This document shows positions 28,405 through 37,535 of a stretch of 39,270 bases of DNA, piece after piece. The first letter of the stretch is position 1, and each line of letters begins with the position of its first letter. The DNA is from a virus. Position numbers and translations under genes: made by a program. The stretch lies in the IMG/VR virus record IMGVR_UViG_3300038701_001762, positions 1 through 39,270 of that record; one strand, 5' to 3'. The notes beneath the pieces were generated by a model. That model was not told where the DNA came from. It did no database searches and saw only the letters and a list, made by a program, of their open reading frames with translations.

Positions 28405-30650
28405 TGGCAACCAAAGATCACGGCGCATATTCATTGGGGGGCGGCAAGGCAGTAGCCTATGACGAAACCCAGGGCGAAGAACAAGATATCCTTGACGTTG
28501 AAACCGACGATGATGCCGAGAAACGAGGTTCAACCGAGCATTGGCAGCACTGGCAGCTTGAAATCCAAGCGTCTCTGAAGGCAGAGAAACGGTTTCGCGA
28601 AGAGGGAAAGTCAGCCGAGGCCGCGTATTTCGGCAATCCCGATCACAGCTACACCGAAGCCAGTTACCAGAAAGAAGAACACAAGGTTAATACGATCCAC
28701 GCCAATATCGAGGTTCTGAAACCTCTGGTGTTTTCGGAAAAACCTGACCCTATCGTGCGCCGCCGCTTTGGGGGAGATGGTGAAAACGACCCGACGGATC
28801 GCGTGGCTGCACTCGTTGCCCAGCGCCTTTGCGAGTTTTTCATCGACACCGCCGGTTTCGAAAGCGCCGTCGAGTCAGCGCGCGACGATTGGCTTATTCC
28901 CGGTCGCGGACAGGTGCGGGTTCTGTATGGCGCGAAATTCGAAGATCAACCGGTCATAAATCCGGCGACTCAGCAGCCCTATATCGACAGCGAAACGGGG
29001 AAACCATTTACGCAGCGCGTGAAATCCAAAGAGGAAATCCGCATTCGGCACTGGCCCTGGCCGCGTGTTTTGTTCAGCGCATCGAATACATGGGATGACG
29101 TCAGGTGGATCGCCTTTGAAACCCCGATGACGAAAAAGCAGGTCAAAGATCGGTTTGACGAGGTGTCGCGCGACCGGTCCGACACGGAAGTTGAAGGCCA
29201 ATTGGTATCTGAGGCGATGACCTATCCGATGAACGGGTTCCGCGGCGCCGAAGAACGATCGCACGAAGATGACATGCGGGGATACGACCCCGATACCGAC
29301 GAGGAAACATCGAAAACCACAAGCACAAGCGCGAATGACCAGTGCATTGTCTATGAAATCTGGGACAAGCAGGATCTAAAGGTGATCTGGTGGAGCCCGC
29401 ATTACCGGGCGGATATCCTCGACACCATTTCCGATCCCCTCAAGATCGAAGGGTTCTTTAACTGCCCGAAGCCGCTTCTTTCCGTGACGAAAAACGGAAG
29501 CCTGACTCCCCGGTCTGACATTGCGTTCTATCGCGCGCGCGCCGACGAAATCGACAAGGCCACCCAAAAGCTATCCACGATCCTCGAAACCATCAGCGTC
29601 TCAGGTGTCTATCCGGGCAAGGAAAACTCTGAGGTCATGAGTCTGTTGAACGGCAAGAAGAACAAGCTGGTGGCTATCGAGGACTGGATGGCATTCATCG
29701 AGCGCGGCGGCATGGATGGCATGATCCAGTGGCTTCCTATCGATATCATGGTCAAGGTCGCGCAGGCGCTCATATCGATGCGCGATCAGTCAAAGATGGC
29801 GCTTTATGAGATCAGCGGGATCAGCGATATCGTGCGAGGTCAGTCAGATCCGAACGAAACCCTGGGCGCGCAGCAGATCAAGGGGAATTACGCCAACCTC
29901 AGATTGCGGGACAAACAGCGCAAGGTTGCCAAGTTCGCATTGGAAATCATCAAGATCGCTCTGGAAATCTGCGTTGAGCATTTCGATGTGGAGACGATCA
30001 AGAAGATCGTGAACCTCGACCTGCCCGCCACGGATGCCCAATTGCAGCAATTGAACGAGAGGGTGGCGATGCTGGAACAACAACACGCCGCCGCGGTACA
30101 GATGGCGCAGGAGGCCGGGCAACAGCCACCCGAAAAGCCCAAGGTGCCATTCTATGAGCAAACGAGCTGGGAACGGGTTCAGGCGACCCTCAAAGACGAT
30201 ATGGCGCGGAAATTCACGCTATCGATTGAAACCGATGGCACGATCCTGTCCGATCAAGACGAGGACAAGAAACAGCGCGTCGAATTCCTGCAAGCGTTCA
30301 CGCAGATGGCGGAAAGCCTGTTGCCTCTGGCAATGAATGGCACCGTCGAGATGAAGCTCATAAAGGAACTTCTTCTGTTTGCCGTGCGCGGTTTCCCGAA
30401 ATCCCGAACCCTTGAAGGGATGCTTTCCGCCCTGCCTGATGACTTCAATACCGAGCCGCAGGAAGATCCCGCCGTTACCGTCGCGAACATCCGCGCCCAG
30501 GTCGATAAGATGCTCAAAGAAATGGAAATTGCAGCGGAACAGGCCGAGCAGCAGAAAGACCACCAGCATGAATTGCGCGTAAAAGGATTGGAAATCCTCG
30601 CAGACGGCATGATAAGAGAATTGGAGCCACCATCAGTACCGCCAACCTAA
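28404..30650 (+). CDS. Portal protein (P22-like)
   Basis: At 748 residues this is close to the length of the P22 portal (about 725). Conserved portal features include EAAYFGNPDHSYTEASYQKEE, VNTIHANIEVLKPLVF, the WPWPRVLFSASNTWDDVRW segment, and a helical crown region (MRDQSKMALYEISGISDIVRGQSDPNETLGAQQ) typical of P22-type portals. The C-terminus contains long coiled coils (LQQLNERVAMLEQQHAAAVQ) that could form a barrel. Twelve copies would make the DNA gate at one capsid vertex. It lies between terL and the scaffold, as in other podoviruses. Confidence 0.92.
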   Translation: MATKDHGAYSLGGGKAVAYDETQGEEQDILDVETDDDAEKRGSTEHWQHWQLEIQASLKAEKRFREEGKSAEAAYFGNPDHSYTEASYQKEEHKVNTIHANIEVLKPLVFSEKPDPIVRRRFGGDGENDPTDRVAALVAQRLCEFFIDTAGFESAVESARDDWLIPGRGQVRVLYGAKFEDQPVINPATQQPYIDSETGKPFTQRVKSKEEIRIRHWPWPRVLFSASNTWDDVRWIAFETPMTKKQVKDRFDEVSRDRSDTEVEGQLVSEAMTYPMNGFRGAEERSHEDDMRGYDPDTDEETSKTTSTSANDQCIVYEIWDKQDLKVIWWSPHYRADILDTISDPLKIEGFFNCPKPLLSVTKNGSLTPRSDIAFYRARADEIDKATQKLSTILETISVSGVYPGKENSEVMSLLNGKKNKLVAIEDWMAFIERGGMDGMIQWLPIDIMVKVAQALISMRDQSKMALYEISGISDIVRGQSDPNETLGAQQIKGNYANLRLRDKQRKVAKFALEIIKIALEICVEHFDVETIKKIVNLDLPATDAQLQQLNERVAMLEQQHAAAVQMAQEAGQQPPEKPKVPFYEQTSWERVQATLKDDMARKFTLSIETDGTILSDQDEDKKQRVEFLQAFTQMAESLLPLAMNGTVEMKLIKELLLFAVRGFPKSRTLEGMLSALPDDFNTEPQEDPAVTVANIRAQVDKMLKEMEIAAEQAEQQKDHQHELRVKGLEILADGMIRELEPPSVPPT

Positions 30651-30663
30651 AAAGGAGCACCCC

Positions 30664-31353
30664 ATGGGTAGCAAGGACGAACAAGCCATAGAGACCGAAA
30701 TCAAAGAGAAAGGTCTCACCGCCCCCCGGATTACCCCCCAACAGATCGATGACCTGATCCAGTACGACACGTATTTCGTGGATGGGACCATGACGATCTG
30801 TGTCCTGACCCTGAAAAACGGGTTCAAGGTCACCGGCGAAAGCGCCGCCGCAAGCTCTGCGAATTTCGATGAAGAGATCGGCCGGAAAATCGCCCGCGAA
30901 AATGCCCGCAATAAAATCTGGCCGCTGGCCGGGTTTGTTCTGAAAACCCGCCTTGGAATGATGGGTGTCACCGATCCTGACCACCAGCACTTTCCCGGCG
31001 TGAAGATCCTGGCCGCGCGCGTTTGCCATGAGGTCAACCGTATCTGGTGCCAGATCAACCATGACTTTTCTCAACCGTACTGGATCGATGCGCCCGCGTG
31101 GCAGCAGGAAAGCGCGATCATGGGTGTGATGTTCCATATGGAAAACCCCGACGCCGGTGCCGACGCCAGCCATAATAGCTGGTGGGAGCAAAAGAGGGCC
31201 GATGGCTGGGTCTGGGGCGAGGTCAAAGACCCCGAGGCCAAAACGCATCCGTGCATGGTGCCTTTCGAGGATCTGCCGAAGGATCAGCAATTGAAGGATC
31301 ACCTGTTTCGCTCGGTGGTTCATTCCGTTCTGGCGGTTTATGGCGGGGAGTAA
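30664..31353 (+). CDS. N4 gp49/Sf6 gp66-like domain fused to RyR domain
   Basis: This gene encodes 229 residues. Residues about 20-90 match the N4 gp49/Sf6 gp66 family (ITPQQIDDLIQYDTYFVDG, LTLKNGFKVTGESAAAS, FDEEIGRKIARENARNKIWPL). Residues about 120-225 match a RyR domain, named from ryanodine receptors and found in many phages (VCHEVNRIWCQINHDFSQPYW, WWEQKRADGWVWGEVKDPEA, KTHPCMVPFEDLPKDQ, FRSVVHSVL). Both are phage domains of unknown biochemical role. It lies between portal and scaffold, where such genes are often found. Confidence 0.88.
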   Translation: MGSKDEQAIETEIKEKGLTAPRITPQQIDDLIQYDTYFVDGTMTICVLTLKNGFKVTGESAAASSANFDEEIGRKIARENARNKIWPLAGFVLKTRLGMMGVTDPDHQHFPGVKILAARVCHEVNRIWCQINHDFSQPYWIDAPAWQQESAIMGVMFHMENPDAGADASHNSWWEQKRADGWVWGEVKDPEAKTHPCMVPFEDLPKDQQLKDHLFRSVVHSVLAVYGGE

Positions 31354-31361
31354 GCCCAACT

Positions 31362-31589
31362 ATGGCCGATGAAAAATCAAATCAACCACAGACTTGGGTG
31401 ATAGGTCGCAAGAAGCGTGATACCATCGACAAATTTACCGTCGGTGATTTCACTTGCATCCGAGCACGTTGCGGTGGCTGGATTGTTTATGGGATCGCCA
31501 CGAACGGCGACCTGCTGAAACCCCCGATTGTAGCGATTTCAACCAAGCGTGACCTTTTGGAATGGCTGGATGAAAACCTGATCGAATAG
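31362..31589 (+). CDS. Small hypothetical protein
   Basis: This gene encodes 75 residues from the ATG at 31362, eight bases after the previous stop. The sequence VGDFTCIRARCGGWIVYGIATNGDLLKPPIVAI is a small beta-rich domain, followed by a helix (KRDLLEWLDENLIE). No family was recognised. An in-frame ATG earlier would overlap the RyR gene. Confidence 0.6.
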   Translation: MADEKSNQPQTWVIGRKKRDTIDKFTVGDFTCIRARCGGWIVYGIATNGDLLKPPIVAISTKRDLLEWLDENLIE

Positions 31590-31600
31590 AAGGGAACGAC

Positions 31601-31945
31601 ATGAGATACACCCAAAAGCCGCAAGGCGTAGATGCAATGCGCTGGGAAGGTTCCGACGCCTCCCTTTATCAGATCGAGAAATGGTTGCAGGACATGCCGC
31701 ATGTGCATAGCTTTTCCTTGTGCCGTATCTCGCCCCCCGGCCAGCCCGGCGGAACGCTGGAGTTGAAAACCGACATTCTGGAACTGGAATGCGAACCCGG
31801 CGATTGGCTGATCGTCAATGACAACGGCGTGTTGTTCATGTGCAATGATCCGACCTTCCAGGAGCGGTATGTCCCCGAAGATACCATCCTCGACCCCGAG
31901 GGCGGAAGTCACGAAAACCCGCTGGGGGAGGTATCATCGCCATGA
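31601..31945 (+). CDS. Conserved small phage protein
   Basis: This gene encodes 114 residues. It begins MRYTQKPQGVDAMRWEG and contains CEPGDWLIVNDNGVLFMCND followed by FQERYVPE, the pattern of a widespread small phage family that starts with a similar RYxxKPxxVEAxxW and has a GDWI-type turn. The function is unknown. AAGGGAA lies upstream of the ATG. Confidence 0.7.
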   Translation: MRYTQKPQGVDAMRWEGSDASLYQIEKWLQDMPHVHSFSLCRISPPGQPGGTLELKTDILELECEPGDWLIVNDNGVLFMCNDPTFQERYVPEDTILDPEGGSHENPLGEVSSP

Positions 31946-32463
31946 CAGATAAGGTTGACCTCTCCGCATTTGACCGCATCTTTGGCGCGCCTGACCCCGA
32001 AAAGAGGTCCGGGCGTCAGCGCCTTTGCAAGACCTGCGGCGGGTGGCATCTGGTGAATGCCTGGCCGCACAATTGCCGCGAACCCGAGTGGCGACCCCCG
32101 CAAAACCTCCCGGCCCCGATGCTGATCCCCGATGTTGCCCCGCATATGGCCGAGCCCGGCGAGTATATCGGAACGCGCGGCGACCAGCGGGACTACATGC
32201 GCCGCACGGGGAATGTGGAATTCGAGGACTTCAAGGAAACGGCAGGCACACACCGGGTTTCCGAGGAAATCGATAGCCGTTCCTATCAGGAAGAACTTGT
32301 GCAGGATATCAAGCGCGCGATGGAGGAAGATCCACTGAATCGCCCGCCGCGCACCCATGAACGGGAATTGAACCACAAGGTAGAAGAAGGCGAAAAGATC
32401 GAAATCAGCGATGACATTGAGGTAATTGGCCGTGACGAAGATAAACATCTTACCTCCTCGTGA
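31942..32463 (+). CDS. Zinc-ribbon-containing phage protein
   Basis: This gene encodes 173 residues. CKTCGGWHLVNAWPHNC supplies two Cys plus His/Cys ligands for a small zinc finger near residues 29-45, and the WPHNC ending is typical of a phage protein found near portal genes. The rest is polar and helical (YQEELVQDIKRAMEED, HERELNHKVEEGEKI). It overlaps both neighbours. The role may be in capsid assembly or packaging; this is a positional inference. Confidence 0.7.
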   Translation: MTDKVDLSAFDRIFGAPDPEKRSGRQRLCKTCGGWHLVNAWPHNCREPEWRPPQNLPAPMLIPDVAPHMAEPGEYIGTRGDQRDYMRRTGNVEFEDFKETAGTHRVSEEIDSRSYQEELVQDIKRAMEEDPLNRPPRTHERELNHKVEEGEKIEISDDIEVIGRDEDKHLTSS

Positions 32464-32677
32464 TTATGGGGATGACAACGAAAAGCAACTGGCTGAGAAG
32501 CTCAATGACATGGCTTCGAAAATGCTGACGATCGTTGATGCGGCCTGCCGCCTCAGAAGCGCACCCAGCGACGCCAAGAGACAGCGCGCGATGATGCGTA
32601 CACACCTTGAGAACGCCGCCCAATGCGGCCTCAATGCGTTCACCTATGCAAACGACGAAGGGAAAACCGATGGCTGA
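32432..32677 (+). CDS. Small helical hypothetical protein with GTG start
   Basis: This gene encodes 81 residues from the GTG at 32432 (GAGG nine bases upstream); a TTG at 32426 is possible but too close to it. The 5' end overlaps the zinc-ribbon gene by 32 bases and the stop overlaps the scaffold start. The protein is helical (NEKQLAEKLNDMASKMLTIVDAA, THLENAAQCGLNAFTY). No family was recognised. Confidence 0.6.
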   Translation: MTKINILPPRDYGDDNEKQLAEKLNDMASKMLTIVDAACRLRSAPSDAKRQRAMMRTHLENAAQCGLNAFTYANDEGKTDG

Positions 32678-34049
32678 CGATGATGACCAGGTAAAGGATG
32701 GCGTGGCTTTGGACGAAGAGGATGATGTTTCCGCCGCCCTGCGCGCCGCTATGGGGGAAACCTCCGACAAGTCGAAGGATGACGAGGAAGAGGATATTGG
32801 CGGATTTAACCGACCCTTTGAAGAGGATGCCGATGCCCCCTCGAAAAACCACGTCAGCGAGGAAGAGGGCCAAAAGCGGGTCGAGGATGCCCGTGACAAG
32901 GAAATCGGCTCTGACGCTGCGGTAAAACCGAAAACCTCGGAAGAAGGCGAAGATGGAAAAACCCCGAAATCCAAAGACGAAACCGGCAAAACCGACGACG
33001 AAACCGACAAAACCAAAGACGACACTGGCGAAAAGGCGTCTGATAAAGATGCGGTCAACGACAAGCCTGGTGAAGCGTTAAGCGACGAGGACTACACCAA
33101 GGCCATTGCTGACCTGCCTGCGGGCCTCAAAAGCCGCATCGAGCAGGACCGCGCGGATCTCGATCAGGTTCTTGCGCCGCTCAAGGGTATGGAAGATGAA
33201 ATGAAGGCCCTCGGCACGACGCCGAAGGGGGCAATGGAGTTTTTCGTCAATGCCAACAACTATGCGAACAAAGACCCCGGCGCCTATGTCGCCTGGGCTT
33301 TGGGACAATCGACCGGCGGCGATCCCGAGCGCATCACTCAGGAGCTTTCCAAGGCGGCGGCGACCTATGGCTTCGAGTTGTTCAGTTCCAATGCCGAGAA
33401 CATCGGCGAGGGTTTGAAGAAGCTGGCTGAAAAGCACGGGTATGATCTGACGAAGAAAGACGATGATGACGACGATGATCCGTTTATGTCGGACGAACAG
33501 CGCCGCATCAAAGAGCTTGAAGCCGAAAACAAAAGGCTGAAATCAGGCGGGGAAAAGGACACCGATCCGGCGGGCGGTACTAACACCCCGCCAACGCCTG
33601 GCAACGCGCCTTTCATGCAGCCCAGCGCCGATGAACAGCGCAGCATGATTATGTCGGTGATGACCGAAACCGATGCAGATCAGAAACTGGTTCGCCCGCA
33701 TTTTGAAAAGCTACTGCCGGCGATCACCGGGATCATCAACCAGTATGCGCGATCCGGGCGCGCCATGACCAAGGAAACCTTGCAGGAAGCCTATGAGGCG
33801 GCGGAATTGGCAAGCCCTGAATTCCGGCAAAGTGCCATTGATCGAATGACCGCGCAAAAGTCTGCCGCAGATAGCGATGCAGATGTGCGAAAAGAGGTAA
33901 AGCAAAACGCGGAAGCGTCTGCAAAAGCAGAAGCGGCCAGCAGCAAGATCATTGATGTGCCAGGCCAAAGCGCCCAGCATCAACCCGCCGATAGCGCCGC
34001 TGACCTTTCGATTGAGGCCTTTCTCAGAAAGCAATTCAATCCAGATTAG
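32670..34049 (+). CDS. Scaffolding protein
   Basis: This gene encodes 459 residues, strongly acidic and low-complexity in the first third (Asp/Glu/Lys/Thr repeats), with a structured middle (DYTKAIADLPAGLKSRIEQD, PKGAMEFFVNANNYANKDPG) and a coiled segment (RRIKELEAENKRLKSGGEK). The C-terminus is Ala/Ser/Glu-rich and ends SIEAFLRKQF. Length, acidity, coiled coils and position directly before the capsid gene identify a scaffold that guides procapsid assembly and then leaves. The ATG at 32670 overlaps the previous stop. Confidence 0.82.
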   Translation: MADDDDQVKDGVALDEEDDVSAALRAAMGETSDKSKDDEEEDIGGFNRPFEEDADAPSKNHVSEEEGQKRVEDARDKEIGSDAAVKPKTSEEGEDGKTPKSKDETGKTDDETDKTKDDTGEKASDKDAVNDKPGEALSDEDYTKAIADLPAGLKSRIEQDRADLDQVLAPLKGMEDEMKALGTTPKGAMEFFVNANNYANKDPGAYVAWALGQSTGGDPERITQELSKAAATYGFELFSSNAENIGEGLKKLAEKHGYDLTKKDDDDDDDPFMSDEQRRIKELEAENKRLKSGGEKDTDPAGGTNTPPTPGNAPFMQPSADEQRSMIMSVMTETDADQKLVRPHFEKLLPAITGIINQYARSGRAMTKETLQEAYEAAELASPEFRQSAIDRMTAQKSAADSDADVRKEVKQNAEASAKAEAASSKIIDVPGQSAQHQPADSAADLSIEAFLRKQFNPD

Positions 34050-34081
34050 ACGGAGTGGCGGGGTTCGCTAGGAGAGAAAAC

Positions 34082-35032
34082 TTGTCAAACCCTGACATGC
34101 TCGAAATGGTCACGGCGACCCTCCGTCACCGCCGACCGAAAATTGCCGATGCTACAACCAAGCACAATGCGTTGCTTTTGCAGCTTCGGCGCAAAGGCCG
34201 TATCCGCCTCATCGGCGGTGGCCGCACAATCGCCTGCCCGATCAGCTACGGTGAAAACGACAACTTCCAGTATTACACCCACCGCGACCCGCTCAATGTC
34301 GCCGGTCAGGAAACCCTGACATCCGCGGAGTATCCCTGGAAGCAGTACGCTTGTGGCGTGTCGATTTCCGGTCTGGAAATGCTGCAAAACGATGGTCAGG
34401 AGCAGATCATCAACATGATGAGCGCCCGGATCAAAAACGCCGAGCGCACCATCGCCAACAACATGCACAAGTCGGCGTATTCCGATGGCACCGCTTCGGC
34501 GGGGAAGGAATTCGGCGGTCTTGACCTTCTGGTCACCCAGGCCGCAGGCGCAACCGTTGGCGGCATCAACTCCAGCACCGCCACATGGTGGGACAACAAG
34601 CGTTCTGCAACAGGCGGAGCCTCCGTCGGCACCATCTACGCCGACATGCTGGATATGTGCTTGCAGCTTCAACGCGGCACCGACAAGACCGATCTGATCG
34701 TTTCCGACAACTCGTACTACTCGGTCCTGTCTCAGTCGTTGCAGAACCAGAAACGGTACATGGATTCGAAGATCGCCGATGCCGGTTTCCGCAACATTCT
34801 GTTCGAAGGTATCCCCGTTGTCTTTGACGGTGGTGATGGCGGTTTCGCACCGGTCGGGATGTATTTCCTGGATCTGTCCGAAATCGAGCTCATCATGCAC
34901 CGGAAACGGAACAACGTGGTTCTCGATGGCCCGCGGCGCCCCGTCACCGAAGACTCGGACACCGTTGTCATGGCTGGCATGGGCAACTACACCGCCGCCA
35001 ACCGCGCGCGGAATGGTCGCCTGTTCGATTAA
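34082..35032 (+). CDS. Major capsid protein
   Basis: This gene encodes 316 residues from the TTG at 34082, preferred because GGAG lies seven bases upstream and family members begin with a similar SNxDxLxxVTxTLRxR; a GTG at 34055 would add nine residues with no ribosome site. Conserved segments include KHNALLLQLRRKGRIRLIGGGRTI, YPWKQYACGVSISGLEMLQNDGQEQI, NMHKSAYSDGT and MHRKRNNVVLDGPRRPV. This is the HK97-fold capsid family found in many podo- and siphoviruses. A strong terminator follows, as expected for the most highly expressed late gene. Confidence 0.92.
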   Translation: MSNPDMLEMVTATLRHRRPKIADATTKHNALLLQLRRKGRIRLIGGGRTIACPISYGENDNFQYYTHRDPLNVAGQETLTSAEYPWKQYACGVSISGLEMLQNDGQEQIINMMSARIKNAERTIANNMHKSAYSDGTASAGKEFGGLDLLVTQAAGATVGGINSSTATWWDNKRSATGGASVGTIYADMLDMCLQLQRGTDKTDLIVSDNSYYSVLSQSLQNQKRYMDSKIADAGFRNILFEGIPVVFDGGDGGFAPVGMYFLDLSEIELIMHRKRNNVVLDGPRRPVTEDSDTVVMAGMGNYTAANRARNGRLFD

Positions 35033-35049
35033 TCCGAACCTGCACACAA

Positions 35050-35075
35050 AAAGGGGGGCAGAAATGCCCCCTTTT
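35050..35075 (+). terminator. Rho-independent terminator after major capsid gene
   Basis: Eleven-base arms (35050-35060 and 35065-35075) pair around the GAAA tetraloop, mostly as GGGGGCA/TGCCCCC with A/T pairs at the base, ending in TTTT. It lies 17 bases after the capsid stop. Confidence 0.88.
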
Positions 35076-35109
35076 CCCCGTAAAACCCCCAAATAGAGAG
35101 GACTGCACT

Positions 35110-35889
35110 ATGTTGCCCCCAACCGCCCAATCGCCCCAGCCTGGAACCATGCCGATCACCCCGAAAACTCATTCTGATCTGGGGTCCAGTTTTGGTTCTG
35201 TCAGCGGGCGCGGCATCTACATTTCGTTCCAATGGGACATGATTACGCTCAACACGTCCGACCCCGAGCGCGCAGGAAAACGTGAACGCCGCCTGCGCCT
35301 GATGAAACAACCGGTCGGCGACCCGAGTTCCTGTTCGTCGTCCTACATCACCGAGCAGCAGGCCAAGGAGAAATTCCCGGCTGAGTGGGAGTATTTCAGC
35401 AAATATTCTGAAATGCCGACCACCGGAACGCCGCTGAGTGAACTTCCGGGTGTTTCTCAATCGCAGATCCAGATCATGAACCTTTCCGGCCTGCGATCCA
35501 TCGAGGACGTTCTCGGCGTGTCTGAGGAAGTCATCAACCGCGTGGGCCACGAAGGGCGCTTTGTGCTGAATGTGGCGAAGGAATGGAAGAAACGCGCGAC
35601 CGAGCATGGTGATATGATCGACTTCGCCGAACAGACCGCCGCCTTCGATCAGCGTCTTAAGGCCGAAACTCAGGCCCGCATGAACGCCGAGGCGCAAAAC
35701 AACGAGCTGATGGCTCGGCTGAAAGCCCTTGAGGGCCTGTTGAGCCAGAACGGCAACATTCCCACCCCCGTGCAGCCCGGCGCCGGTAATGATCCCGTGG
35801 CAGTTCAGGGTGATGATCCCGCGCTGGAAGATACCAACAACCCGCTGGCCGATGGCGACGGCACAATGGACGACGATCCATTGCAATAA
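35110..35889 (+). CDS. Virion-associated protein with helical-hairpin and coiled-coil regions
   Basis: This gene encodes 259 residues. An N-terminal beta-like segment (GRGIYISFQWDMITLN) is followed by SSYITEQQAKEKFPAEWEYFSKYSEMPTTG. Next comes a double helix-hairpin-helix-like region (LPGVSQSQIQIMNLSGLRSI, VLGVSEEVINRVG) and a coiled coil (DQRLKAETQARMNAEAQNNELMARLKALEGLL), then an acidic tail. This layout is seen in phage proteins encoded just after the capsid gene; the exact role, head completion or a minor virion protein, is uncertain. GAGAGGA lies upstream of the ATG. Confidence 0.65.
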   Translation: MLPPTAQSPQPGTMPITPKTHSDLGSSFGSVSGRGIYISFQWDMITLNTSDPERAGKRERRLRLMKQPVGDPSSCSSSYITEQQAKEKFPAEWEYFSKYSEMPTTGTPLSELPGVSQSQIQIMNLSGLRSIEDVLGVSEEVINRVGHEGRFVLNVAKEWKKRATEHGDMIDFAEQTAAFDQRLKAETQARMNAEAQNNELMARLKALEGLLSQNGNIPTPVQPGAGNDPVAVQGDDPALEDTNNPLADGDGTMDDDPLQ

Positions 35890-35904
35890 AGAGGAGAGTT
35901 GACC

Positions 35905-36846
35905 GTGGCTAAAACGATCAAGGAAATCGCGGATGAAGTCTGTGATCGCGTCACGGTCAACGCCCCGAGTACCATATTCGGAACCAATGACCGGATCGCG
36001 CGCCTGATCCGAACCGGGGCAAAGGACACGATCCGCGAAATGATGCGCGAGGCCGGGCGAAATGGCGTATCTGGATTTCGGTCGCAATGGGCATTCGCGA
36101 CGCGGCCCAATACCTACGCCTATCAATTGCCGACCGATTTCTACCGCATGATCCCCAACAGCGAGCAGCGCGGCAAATGGCCTCTGGGTATCCTGGGGCC
36201 GGTCAGCCCGCAGACGTGGAGTAATTGGATTGCGGGGTCTGAGTCAGTGGCGGTCCCGATGGGATGGCGCATCAAAAACAATCTGTTTCACCTTGAGCCG
36301 CCGCCAAAGCAGGCCGAGATCATCATCATCGAGTATCTTTCCCGCTTCATGGTGGTTCGAAACGCGACAGACGATGATCTGGAACCCGTTGGCGGATACC
36401 TGCAACCGAAGGTGCCTCTGGTGCCGCGTGAGGGCTTCCTGTCCAGTGACGCGCTCGACACGGTGCCGACAAGCAACGCATCGCAATGGGGAACCGCAAC
36501 GTGGGGTTCGACCGTTTGGGGAAGCTTGCCCGAATATGAGCTTCGTCGCATCCCAACAACAACCGATGAAACGGATTTCCCCGCGTACCAGGTGCGCGCC
36601 GAGGAATTCACCAAAGACGAGGATATGTCCGCGCTCGATGATGATTATGTCCTGAGCCTTGGTATTTCATGGCGGCTACAGCGCGGGCTTCGGATGCCGT
36701 ACAACGATCTGCGCGACGAATACAATCGCGAGCTTGAAGGCTTCTTGGCCCATGACGCCACCGAGGGCCGCGATGTGATCTTTGGAGAAGATCGGCCGCA
36801 CAACGAAATCGAACCGCTCGGCGGGGGTAACTGGATAATCACGTAA
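35905..36846 (+). CDS. Head-tail connector/adaptor protein
   Basis: This gene encodes 313 residues from the GTG at 35905, eight bases after GAGGAG; a TTG at 35899 lies too close to it. The protein begins with a helical region (IKEIADEVCDRVTVNAPSTIF, NDRIARLIRTGAKDTIREMM), then beta-rich segments with YAYQLPTDFYRMIPNSEQ and LFHLEPPPKQAEIIIIEYLSRF. The C-terminal helices (DDDYVLSLGISWRLQRGL, YNDLRDEYNRELEGFL) are typical of adaptor proteins that bind below the portal in podoviruses. Its stop overlaps the tail-collar gene start. Confidence 0.72.
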   Translation: MAKTIKEIADEVCDRVTVNAPSTIFGTNDRIARLIRTGAKDTIREMMREAGRNGVSGFRSQWAFATRPNTYAYQLPTDFYRMIPNSEQRGKWPLGILGPVSPQTWSNWIAGSESVAVPMGWRIKNNLFHLEPPPKQAEIIIIEYLSRFMVVRNATDDDLEPVGGYLQPKVPLVPREGFLSSDALDTVPTSNASQWGTATWGSTVWGSLPEYELRRIPTTTDETDFPAYQVRAEEFTKDEDMSALDDDYVLSLGISWRLQRGLRMPYNDLRDEYNRELEGFLAHDATEGRDVIFGEDRPHNEIEPLGGGNWIIT

Positions 36847-37535
36847 TGGGCATCAACGATCTGAGTATCAATCCGCCGCGCCGCCGTACTCGGACCTATG
36901 ACACGCCGAGCGATTACTCGCAGATTGTGGATTATCTTCGGGATTTCCTGGTGCCGGTTGGGTCAGTGGTTCAGAAGTTTTCCAGCAAATCACCCGGTGA
37001 GGCATACCTTCTGATTTCCGGTCAATCGCTGGTCAAGGCGGACTATCCTGACCTCTATGACGATATCGGCGGCATGTTTGGCGAAGATGAATTGACCTTC
37101 AATCTGCCGCCCGCCGAGGACGTTTATCTGATCGGCGCCGGTGCCGTCGCCGCAGGCCAGACGATAGGCGCTAATTCGTTCCAACTGACGGTTGGGCAAT
37201 TGCCGGAACACAACCACGAAATCACCGATCCCGGCCATAGTCACGCTTTCACCGCCGATGCTCATGGTCACACCGTCACAGATCCCGGTCACAGTCACGG
37301 GTCAATCCGGTCTCTTGCAGCGGCAAAAAGCGCCGCCGGCGCAAACTATAACACGATCCAGGCGGGCAACACGGACTCGGCCACGACCGGCATCAGTGTT
37401 GATGATGAGACGGTCACCGGCTCGAACGCCAACAACACCACCGGCATCACCATTGCCAATAAGGGTGACGGACAGGCGATTGATAACAGGCCGAAATCCA
37501 TCGCGGTCTATTACTTCATAAAGGCGAGAAAATGA
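36846..37535 (+). CDS. Tail collar-domain protein with HxH metal-binding repeats
   Basis: This gene encodes 229 residues. Residues about 37-95 match the phage tail collar domain (VGSVVQKFSSKSPGEAYLLISGQSLVKADYPDLYDDIG, FNLPPAEDVYLIGAG). Then comes a His-rich segment with four HxH units (EHNHEITDPGHSHAF, DAHGHTVTDPGHSHG) like the metal-binding repeats of T4 gp12-type fibres. It ends with the usual DNRPKSIAVYYFIKAR. Such trimeric proteins form short fibres or tips that contact the cell. It overlaps both neighbours by 1-4 bases. Confidence 0.88.
   Translation: MGINDLSINPPRRRTRTYDTPSDYSQIVDYLRDFLVPVGSVVQKFSSKSPGEAYLLISGQSLVKADYPDLYDDIGGMFGEDELTFNLPPAEDVYLIGAGAVAAGQTIGANSFQLTVGQLPEHNHEITDPGHSHAFTADAHGHTVTDPGHSHGSIRSLAAAKSAAGANYNTIQAGNTDSATTGISVDDETVTGSNANNTTGITIANKGDGQAIDNRPKSIAVYYFIKARK

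Noticed and set aside
34085-35092. Open frame of 335 codons on the minus strand
   Set aside because: It lies exactly opposite the major capsid gene and spans the terminator; a mirror of biased codon use.
35029-36126. Open frame of 365 codons on the minus strand
   Set aside because: It is antisense to two virion genes and the terminator; no ribosome site or family resemblance.
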